Below, piece by piece: positions 58,050 through 64,000 of a stretch of 64,000 nt of DNA. The notes below the pieces were generated by a model. It ran no database searches and was not told where the DNA came from. It worked only from the letters and a program-made list of their open reading frames with translations. Location: positions 19,282 through 83,281 of the forward strand of contig JAJRXR010000052.1 of the NCBI GenBank assembly GCA_024276195.1, read 5' to 3'. The number at the start of each line of letters is the position of its first letter. The first letter of the stretch is position 1. The DNA is from Planctomycetota bacterium. Lineage in GTDB: Bacteria; Planctomycetota; Phycisphaerae; Phycisphaerales; UBA1924. A program made the translations under genes and the position numbers.

Positions 58050-59702
58050 CTACTTGGAAGGCAGGCGCAGCACGCGCCCGCGGATCAGCTCGCACATCAC
58101 CGGGTTGACGCGGTGGCGGACCAGCCAGCTCACCGCTGGCGGGGCGACGGCATCACCAAAGCCGAACAGCGCGTCGTCCCGCGATACACCCTCGGCGTCC
58201 AGGCGGAACTCGCCGCCTTGCTTGTATGACCCGTCTTTTTTCACCTCGTCGGCGCCCATCAGACGCGAGCACTCGCGCGGCGTCAGCAGGCGGACACGCC
58301 AGCCGCGCTTGTCCACACGAACGAGGATCTGCTTGGCGCTGCCGCCCTTGGGCGTGCGCAGGCACCCGGCGATCTGGTCGAACCGAAGCTCGGCCATGGA
58401 GCGTCCCTTGCGCATGCGCCGGAAGGCCGTTGCGTGGACGACGCCGTCGCGCTCGAGGCCCTGGGCGACCATCTCTCCATGCCGCTCGCTGACCTGTCCC
58501 CGGAGCTTGTCTACCCGCTCCTCCGACCACCAGGCGGGGTCGTCGGGCGCGAGGTCTTCGAGGATGTCAACGACGGTGGTTGTGCGCACGGGCAGCGCCG
58601 GCATCCGGCGGATGGCCCAGGGCAGGTCCGCGTTGTCGCGCATGAACCGTTGCAGCCGCTCGGGGCGCAGCGCGTCACCATCTTCGAGTTGGTCGGGCGA
58701 GATGGTGGGCACGTCGTCGATATCGTTGCGCACCGCGACGACGAACAGGCGCGGGCGACTCTGGGGGACAAAGTGCCTCGCGTCGATCACGACCGAATCC
58801 AGGCGGTAGCCAGCGTCCGCAAGGCGATCGAGGCAGATGCGGAAGTCGGCGCCATTGTGGCTGTGGATGAGCGCGACGACGTTTTCGAGGATGACGAAGG
58901 GGGGGCGTTTCTTACCCAGTTGATCGAGCAGGTCGGCGAAGACGAGGTAGGCCGAGGATTGGGGGCCGTGCTTGATGCCGCGCCGAGCGCCGGCGAGCGA
59001 GAGGTCGGTACACGGGAAGCACGCGGCCATGAGCCCGACCTCCGGCACGCTCTCGGGCTCGATCGCCTGGATCGGGCGGTCGTCAAGCTCGACACGCTCG
59101 CTGCGCAGGTTGTGCAGGTAGAGCCTGCGCTTGGTCGCGTCGTAATCGTTTGCCCAGACGGTGCGCCAGCCGGCGCCCTTGAGGCCCAGGCGCATGAGCC
59201 CAATGCCGGCGAAGAAGTCGGCGGTGGTCCCCGACGCGGCGGCGCTGAGCCCGCTGGGAGGCTCGCACCCGTCGCGGATTGTGATGATGCGCTCGGCGCA
59301 CGAGTCCGGGTCCGCCAGGACGTCCGACTCCCAGAGGCGGACGACGGTCCAGCCCAGGGCGAGCAGCTCGGCGGTGGAGCGGATGTCGCGCCGGATGTTG
59401 CCATGGATTTTTTCGGTCCAGTAGGCGGGGTCTTTCGCGCCGGCGAACTGGTCTTCGAGGGCGGAGAGCCCGCGCCGGCGCCACTGGACACCGTGCCAGA
59501 GCTCGCCGTCGATGAAGCAGGCGAGGCGTTGGCGTTTGAAGGCGAGATCGGGGGTTCCGGGCAGGTCCGAGGCCTGGCGCGTCGGGCGGGCGCCGAGGCG
59601 TCGGAGCGCGCCGAGCAGCGCCCGCTCGGGCTCGGTGGCGCTGGCCTTGATGCGGCGCATCAGCTCGCTGCGGTCCTGGGTTGAGAGAAAGTCAGCGCTC
59701 AC
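58050..59702 (-). CDS. Fused Vsr-like endonuclease and C5-cytosine DNA methyltransferase
   Basis: A 550-aa protein. Residues 1-140 are Vsr-like: STQDRSELMRRIKASATEPE, LPGTPDLAFKRQRLACFIDG, ELWHGV, YWTEKIHGNIRRD, LGWTVVRLWESDV. The zinc Cys/His ligands of E. coli Vsr are missing. Residues about 155-545 are a Dcm-type methyltransferase: ADFFAGIGLMRLGL (motif I), ACFPCTDLSLAG (catalytic Cys), VILENVVAL (ENV), QSRPRLFVV (motif VIII), RLLTPRECSRLMG, and GDAVAPPAVSWL (motif X). It should methylate cytosine and repair the resulting T:G mismatches. GTG 59702 has GAGGAG 7 nt upstream. No restriction endonuclease gene is adjacent. Confidence 0.9.
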   Translation of the reverse strand: MSADFLSTQDRSELMRRIKASATEPERALLGALRRLGARPTRQASDLPGTPDLAFKRQRLACFIDGELWHGVQWRRRGLSALEDQFAGAKDPAYWTEKIHGNIRRDIRSTAELLALGWTVVRLWESDVLADPDSCAERIITIRDGCEPPSGLSAAASGTTADFFAGIGLMRLGLKGAGWRTVWANDYDATKRRLYLHNLRSERVELDDRPIQAIEPESVPEVGLMAACFPCTDLSLAGARRGIKHGPQSSAYLVFADLLDQLGKKRPPFVILENVVALIHSHNGADFRICLDRLADAGYRLDSVVIDARHFVPQSRPRLFVVAVRNDIDDVPTISPDQLEDGDALRPERLQRFMRDNADLPWAIRRMPALPVRTTTVVDILEDLAPDDPAWWSEERVDKLRGQVSERHGEMVAQGLERDGVVHATAFRRMRKGRSMAELRFDQIAGCLRTPKGGSAKQILVRVDKRGWRVRLLTPRECSRLMGADEVKKDGSYKQGGEFRLDAEGVSRDDALFGFGDAVAPPAVSWLVRHRVNPVMCELIRGRVLRLPSK

Positions 59703-59847
59703 ACGGGCTCCTCGGCAGTCGGAGTCTACCGGGGGCGAGCCCCGGAAATGGGTGGGTGGAGAACCTGGCGGCGTTGCCCGCGCGCGCGCCGGGTCGTAGG
59801 CTGTCTGCGCTGGGGTCAATCCAAGGTCACGGAAGACAGGAGGCGCC

Positions 59848-60546
59848 ATGGGCGTGCTTGGCAAACTGCTTGGTGGGACGAGGCGTCGGGCCAGGACGGG
59901 CGATCTGGCGGGGGGCGGTCCGGTCGCGATCGACGCCCGCGCCGAGGGCGCGGGCGCGGGCGATTCGGTGGTTGTCGCCGGGCGTCTGCTCGGCCGCAAC
60001 GAGGCGATAGGCGAGCTGCAGCGCAACTACAACGAGGTCATCACGCTCGTCCGCAAGGTCGATTCGCACCTGGACAAGGCGGACATGCGTTCGCAGCGTC
60101 TGGTGGATCTGGCCGAGCGGACGGCGGCGTCGCTCGAATCCCTGCCCTCGCTGCGCGACGGGCAGTCCGAACTCAACGAGACCGTCGGGCGTCTGCTCGA
60201 GGCGACCCGCGAGAGCCAGAGCCGGTACGAGGCGACGCTGGTGCGCCAGACCGAGGCGTTCGAGGATGTGCGCCGCTTGGCCCAGCACGCCGGCGAGGGG
60301 CAGACGCGCCTCTCGGGCGCGCTCGACGATTTTTCCGGGTCGATGAGCTCGATGGGCGACGCGACCGGGCGCCTGGGCGATGCGCTCGCGTCCCTGCGCC
60401 AGACCGACATGGACCGCGAGAGCGAGCTGATGCGGATGGTCGCGCGGTCCAACCGCGTGATGATGGCCTGCATGGGCGGCGTCGCGCTCATGGTCATCGT
60501 CACCCTCGTGGTCGTCGCCATGGTTGTCACCGGCTCGGCGTCCTAA
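59848..60546 (+). CDS. Coiled-coil protein with C-terminal membrane anchor
   Basis: A 232-aa protein. A Gly/Arg-rich start is followed by a helical coiled-coil region (about 50-200; NYNEVITLVRKVDSHLDKAD, LLEATRESQSRYEATLVRQT) and a tail anchor (MMACMGGVALMVIVTLVVVA). AGGAGG precedes the ATG, and a TAGGCT box lies about 50 nt upstream. It resembles methyl-accepting or cell-envelope spacer proteins only in general form. Function unknown. Confidence 0.68.
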   Translation: MGVLGKLLGGTRRRARTGDLAGGGPVAIDARAEGAGAGDSVVVAGRLLGRNEAIGELQRNYNEVITLVRKVDSHLDKADMRSQRLVDLAERTAASLESLPSLRDGQSELNETVGRLLEATRESQSRYEATLVRQTEAFEDVRRLAQHAGEGQTRLSGALDDFSGSMSSMGDATGRLGDALASLRQTDMDRESELMRMVARSNRVMMACMGGVALMVIVTLVVVAMVVTGSAS

Positions 60547-60592
60547 ACGAGTACCTGGGCGTGTTTCTCTTGCTCGGCGGCGCCATTGTGCC

Positions 60593-60598
60593 GACACT
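60593..60598 (+). promoter_or_regulatory. -10-like box of a probable leaderless promoter (EEP lipoprotein)
   Basis: GACACT, then CGGGGC (6 nt), then ATG 60605. The first base deviates from T. No ribosome-binding site. Confidence 0.4.
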
Positions 60599-60604
60599 CG
60601 GGGC

Positions 60605-62065
60605 ATGACTTTCACCCGAACCCGCGCCGTGCTCGCCCCGCTTCTTGTTTCGCTCATGCTCCTCCCGCTCGGCGCCTGCGCCGAGGCCCCCCCCATCGCC
60701 CTCGACGGGAGCGCCCGCGAGTGGCCCGCCGGCGCCGGGGTGATCGTCGAGAGCGAACATGTGTATGTGCGCTTCAGCCCGCCCGGCGAGCCGATCACGC
60801 TCCAGGGCGGGCAGCGGACCACGCGCCTGCTCTTCGACACCGACGCCGACACAACGACGGGCGTCGAGCATCGCAGCGGGGACGAGACGCTCGGGGTTGA
60901 TCTGGAGATCCAGATCTCGCCGGCGGGGCGCGACGGGGCGCCCGGGGTCGGGACGGGCGCCTGGGCGTTCGCCTCGAACGGGCAGAAGGTCGCCTTCTCG
61001 CCCAGCGAGATCGGGTTCATGTTCTCGCCGACGTACAGCTCGCGCGAGTACGAGGCCCGGGTCCGGCGGGTGATCCCCGAGGGGCTCAAGCGCCGCCTGG
61101 GCTCGATGACGCGCACGCTGGGCTCCACCCAGCGCGTGCGGGTGCGCGTCGTGCAGATCGACCGCGACGGTCGGGAGTTGTGGGCGTCGGGTGTGATGGA
61201 AGCGGACGCGCCACCGGCGGGCGCAAAGCCGCCCGCGGGCGTGCTGCCCCCGAAGGCGCCCGCGGGCATCCGCGTCGTGAGCCACAACGTGCTGCGTTCG
61301 AGCCCGGAGACGAACCCGGGCGCGTTCGTGCGCCTGTACCGGGCGCTCGAGCCGGATGTCATTCTCGTGCAGGAATGGGACGGGTGGGACAGCGACCGCC
61401 TCGCGGCCTGGTTCAACGAGCGTGTGCCGATCGAGGGAACCTGGAGCGCGGTCGCGCACGAGAGCGATCGGGCGGGCGTCGCGGTGGTCAGCCGCCTGCC
61501 GATCCGCGAAGCGCTGACGGAAACGGTGTCGGCGCCGGGCGGGAAGTGGCCCGTGCGCTTCGTCGGCGCGATCGTCGAAACGCGCGAAGGCCCCATGCTC
61601 GTTGGCAGCATGCACCTCAAGTGCTGCGGCTCGTCGGGCAGCTCTGAGGACGAACGCCGCCTGCACGAAACCAAGGCGATCAATGAGTATGTCGGGCGTG
61701 TGATGGACGAGCGGGAGATCGGGCTGTGCGCGCTGGCGGGGGATCTGAACCTGGTGGGGTCGCGCCCGCCGCTGGACACGCTGCGGGGCGGGCTGGACGC
61801 GGACGGGTCGGACCTCGAGCCGGCGGACGCGGTGGTGACGGGGGACAGCTCGCGGCACACCTGGACGGACGACCGGTCGCTGTTTAGCCCCGGGCGACTG
61901 GACTGGCTGGTGTATTCCGACTCAACGCTCCGAGCTGCCGGCGCCTTTGCGCTCGAGACCGAGCGTCTGAGCGACGACGAGCTGCGCCGGGTGGGGCTCA
62001 GGCGGGACGACTCACGGGTGAGCGATCACCTGGCGGTGGTTGTGGATCTGGTCGCCCGGGACTAA
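60605..62065 (+). CDS. Secreted endonuclease/exonuclease/phosphatase-family lipoprotein
   Basis: A 486-aa protein with a lipobox (LMLLPLGAC). Residues about 28-200 form a CBM9/DOMON-like beta domain (ALDGSAREWPAG, LLFDTDADTTTGVEHRSGDE). From about 218 the EEP fold appears: RVVSHNVLRSS, DVILVQEWDGWD (catalytic Glu), AGVAVVSRLP, GSMHLKCCG, ALAGDLNLVGS and RVSDHLAVVVDL (terminal Asp-His). Such enzymes hydrolyse phosphodiesters in DNA, RNA or lipids. The export signal and extra domain suggest extracellular nucleotide or lipid breakdown. Confidence 0.85.
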   Translation: MTFTRTRAVLAPLLVSLMLLPLGACAEAPPIALDGSAREWPAGAGVIVESEHVYVRFSPPGEPITLQGGQRTTRLLFDTDADTTTGVEHRSGDETLGVDLEIQISPAGRDGAPGVGTGAWAFASNGQKVAFSPSEIGFMFSPTYSSREYEARVRRVIPEGLKRRLGSMTRTLGSTQRVRVRVVQIDRDGRELWASGVMEADAPPAGAKPPAGVLPPKAPAGIRVVSHNVLRSSPETNPGAFVRLYRALEPDVILVQEWDGWDSDRLAAWFNERVPIEGTWSAVAHESDRAGVAVVSRLPIREALTETVSAPGGKWPVRFVGAIVETREGPMLVGSMHLKCCGSSGSSEDERRLHETKAINEYVGRVMDEREIGLCALAGDLNLVGSRPPLDTLRGGLDADGSDLEPADAVVTGDSSRHTWTDDRSLFSPGRLDWLVYSDSTLRAAGAFALETERLSDDELRRVGLRRDDSRVSDHLAVVVDLVARD

Positions 62066-62082
62066 AACGGCAAATCGAAGGC

Positions 62083-62808
62083 TCAGGCGTCGTGGACAAT
62101 GCGGATATCGCCCTGGTCGTTGTGGCGGACGACGCCCAGCTCGCGCAGGGCGTTGAGTGCCGCAGCCTGCTCGGCCTGCTTCTTGGACTGCCCCCAGCTC
62201 GCCTCGTGGCGCCTGGCGTTGAGCTCGACACCGATCTTGAACGCCTTGGCGTGGTCGGGGCCTTTCTCGTCGAGGATGCGGTAGACGGGCGTCTGCCCGA
62301 GGGTCTGCTGGGCGTGCTGTTGCAGAACGGACTTGAAGTTCTGCTGGTGCCCGGACCGGGCGGCGCTCTCGATGATCGGATCGAGCAGCGGCGTCAGAAA
62401 CGCCTGCGTCGCGGACAGACCCGCGTCGAGATAGATCGCGGCGATGACGGCCTCGAGCGCCGCCGCCCCGAGCGAGCTGGGCAGGTCACCGGCCGAGTGC
62501 ATTCCCTTGCCGACCTGCATGAAACGGCAGAGCCCCAGATCATCGGAGATGTGCGCACACGCGCGGCGCGACACGACCGAAGACTTGATCTTGGTCATCT
62601 CCCCTTCGAGCAGGTCCGGGTACTTCTCGTAGATCCGTTGGCACGCGATCAGCCCGAGCACGGAATCACCCAGGAACTCGAGGCGCTCATTGGAGTCGAG
62701 GCGTGAGTCCGAGATCGAGGCGTGGCGCATCGCCCGCTCGATCAGCTCACGCTTGTGAAACTCATGCCCGATCGTTTTCTCGAGCTCACGCAGCAGTTGT
62801 TCTTCCAT
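62083..62808 (-). CDS. rnc: Ribonuclease III
   Basis: A 241-aa enzyme that cleaves double-stranded RNA in rRNA maturation and mRNA turnover. Catalytic motifs NERLEFLGDSVLGL and LEAVIAAIYLDAG are intact. The C-terminal dsRNA-binding domain begins NFKSVLQQHAQQTLGQTPVY and ends with KKQAEQAAALNALRELG. I chose ATG 62808 because GAGGCGG lies directly upstream; ATG 62826 is also possible. A CTGACG-17 bp-TAGGCT promoter-like pair lies further upstream near 62990-63015. Confidence 0.95.
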   Translation of the reverse strand: MEEQLLRELEKTIGHEFHKRELIERAMRHASISDSRLDSNERLEFLGDSVLGLIACQRIYEKYPDLLEGEMTKIKSSVVSRRACAHISDDLGLCRFMQVGKGMHSAGDLPSSLGAAALEAVIAAIYLDAGLSATQAFLTPLLDPIIESAARSGHQQNFKSVLQQHAQQTLGQTPVYRILDEKGPDHAKAFKIGVELNARRHEASWGQSKKQAEQAAALNALRELGVVRHNDQGDIRIVHDA

Positions 62809-63148
62809 CCGCCTCACACAACCCATGACCGACCCGCCGGCGGCAGTCCACCTTGGCGGGCGGACGCGGTCGCTCGGCGATCGGACGGGTGGGGGAGCCG
62901 AGACCCTGGATCCCTCAACCGGCCGCCCGTTGAGCGGTCGCGGCCCAGATATTGCCCGGCGGTTCCGATCCGCCAGCACACACGCGAGCCTATCACCCCC
63001 CCCAGCCCGCGTCAGAGCCGATCTCAGATTCCAGCCGGTTGAGGAGCGGGCCTTCGCTCGGAGGGGCGTGCTGGCCTCTCGGCGGGGGCGGGCCTAATGT
63101 ACCGGCCCGCCGGGAAAGGCCCGGCGTTCGATCGCGGAGAAGACTCGG

Positions 63149-63289
63149 ATGCATTACCCAAAGCGGACCAGCAACGTCAAACGCCGTCGCCAGCTCGGCT
63201 TCCGGGCTCGCATGAGAACCCGCGCCGGGCGGAAGCTGATCAACGCGCGTCGCAGGCGTGGTCGCAAGATCACGGCCAAGGGCCTCTGA
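63149..63289 (+). CDS. rpmH: 50S ribosomal protein L34
   Basis: A 46-aa very basic protein with the L34 pattern: MHYPKRTSNVKRRRQLGFRA, then RMRTRAGRKLINARRRRGRK. In most bacteria this starts MKRTyQPS; the extra HYP before KRTSN is a small variation. GGAGAA lies 8-9 nt before the ATG. The usual partner rnpA is not immediately downstream; a strong terminator follows instead. Upstream gap 62809-63148 holds only promoters of rnc and rpmH. Confidence 0.95.
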   Translation: MHYPKRTSNVKRRRQLGFRARMRTRAGRKLINARRRRGRKITAKGL

Positions 63290-63315
63290 CCCCCTCGACC
63301 AACCCGAACTACCCG

Positions 63316-63346
63316 AGCCCGCGTCGCCCGTGCGACGCGGGCTTTG
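63316..63346 (+). terminator. Rho-independent terminator after rpmH
   Basis: AGCCCGCGTCGC and GCGACGCGGGCT form a perfect 12-bp stem around CCGT, followed by TTGTCGTT. It lies 27 nt past the rpmH stop. Confidence 0.88.
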
Positions 63347-63873
63347 TCGTTGGGCGCGATGCGGAACCCCTGATGCTGAACCGGGGGGCGGACGGGTTGT
63401 GCGGGTTGAAGCGTCTGGGCAAGAGTGCGTGCGCCGCCGGGCTGATCGGCGGCGCTCTCGGTGAGCTGCAAGGGGAAGCGGCGCCCGTGCATGCGCGCAG
63501 GTATACGCCCTGGCAAGATGTGCCGGTTGTGCGGGCGCATCTGCGCGGGCTGGTGGGGTGAGCGCTGCGCGACCGGCGCGCGCAAGAGCCGAGAAAAACT
63601 GAGCGTTGCATCCGTCACCGCTGGCGCGGTCGAAAGAATCGCGCCTCGCGTTGCAAACGTCGTGGGCGCGTGTCTTGTGAAGGTGGCCAGCGGGTTAGGA
63701 ACCGCCGGCTCCCGACCGGCGCGTGTTGCCCGGCGGGGAGGAGAGATCGCTCGACGGGCCCCGATGGGCAACCCAGAAAGCGTGACACACAGTGATTCGG
63801 CCGAGGGGCCGGCGTTCATCGGAACGGCGGGCTCGGAGCCCGGGGCTATCGCCTCGTCAACTGGAGACCAGAC
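63347..63873 (+). other. 527-bp stretch with no recognisable gene
   Basis: Open frames here are low-complexity Arg/Ala-rich shadows without ribosome sites. The 3' half (about 63690-63865) has several GC-rich complementary words and could be a structured leader for the secreted protein that follows. I could not match it to a riboswitch class. Confidence 0.4.
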
Positions 63874-64000
63874 ATGAAGACGTTCGCCATTACTGCACTC
63901 GCCGCCCTGACCATGGTCGCCGGTTCGGCCTCTGCCGATGTCATCCACCCGGCCACCGGCCTCGGTTTCAACGGCGTGGTTGACCGCACCTTTACCGACC
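63874..64000 (+). CDS. Start of a secreted protein, cut by the window end
   Basis: Only 42 residues are seen. A clear signal peptide (MKTFAITALAALTMVAGSAS, cleavage after ASA) is followed by DVIHPATGLGFNGVVDR. GGAG lies 8 nt before the ATG. It could be a PEP-CTERM-type substrate of the exosortase, but its C-terminus is outside the window. Confidence 0.75.
   Translation, partial: MKTFAITALAALTMVAGSASADVIHPATGLGFNGVVDRTFTD

Noticed and set aside
58050-60026. Longer N-terminus of the methyltransferase fusion starting at 60026
   Set aside because: It would overlap the divergent gene at 59848 and is Pro/Arg-rich; GTG 59702 has a good GAGGAG site and starts at the Vsr homology.
63690-63865. Possible riboswitch (GATGGGCAACCC recalls SAM-type cores) before the last gene
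   Set aside because: The surrounding stems and conserved words of SAM, cobalamin, TPP or c-di-GMP riboswitches could not be found.
63461-63877. 138-residue frame after rpmH considered as rnpA or a new gene
   Set aside because: No RNase P protein motif; composition is shadow-like and it overlaps the clearly signalled gene start at 63874.

Overview
The window is GC-rich bacterial DNA that most resembles a planctomycete of the class Phycisphaerae. This is an inference from several things seen together: an exosortase/EpsI exopolysaccharide locus, secreted FG-GAP and glycine-rich proteins with dockerin-like ends, a prepilin-like protein, and a small membrane protein ending in the CxxCGY..L...CPECG zinc ribbon common in planctomycete hypothetical proteins. 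Many genes lack a Shine-Dalgarno sequence. In at least eight of them a TAnnnT-like -10 box lies exactly 6 nt before the start codon, which points to leaderless transcription.

Layout. 0-5 kb: tRNA-Ala, an outer-membrane barrel protein, a secreted cyclophilin, a prepilin-like protein, and an ECF sigma/anti-sigma pair closed by a strong terminator. 5-11.6 kb: a coiled-coil membrane protein, a Cys-rich anchored protein, an aldose epimerase-like protein, an EVE-domain protein, a hicAB toxin-antitoxin pair with a near-consensus promoter, and lipA. 11.9-28.4 kb: an exopolysaccharide/exosortase block in one direction (SLBB export lipoprotein, exosortase, EpsI, a giant TPR protein split by an in-frame TAG, a Wzz/BY-kinase-like protein, a sugar epimerase, a WecA-like transferase, ParA, VanZ-like, MurJ). 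28.4-44.7 kb: an entericidin-like lipoprotein, a short-chain dehydrogenase, ispF, lipoproteins, an RND efflux pair, LacI- and LuxR-type regulators, thiL, a TsaE-YacG fusion, an ExbB/ExbD/ExbD operon, a PE-PGRS-like glycine-rich dockerin protein, and fur. 44.8-49.75 kb: a GT-C-like membrane enzyme, a polytopic membrane protein and NAD synthetase, with overlapping genes.

49.75-54.33 kb is an accessory island of visibly lower GC. It carries a short lipoprotein-like gene, a MerR regulator with the exact cysteine spacing of mercury-type MerR, a promoter with the long spacer typical of MerR targets, a secreted protein with two identical-spacing four-cysteine repeats, a zinc-ribbon membrane protein, and a tandem pair of paralogous 266-aa lipoproteins. 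Six copies of an ~80-bp double-hairpin repeat are interspersed. I consider the MerR/Cys-repeat module and the repeat family the best candidates for something undescribed.

54.3-64 kb: DinB-like, two hypothetical genes, a CRTAC1/FG-GAP secreted protein, a fused Vsr endonuclease-C5 DNA methyltransferase, a membrane-anchored coiled-coil protein, a secreted endonuclease/exonuclease/phosphatase-family lipoprotein, rnc, rpmH with a perfect terminator, and the start of a secreted protein cut by the window end.
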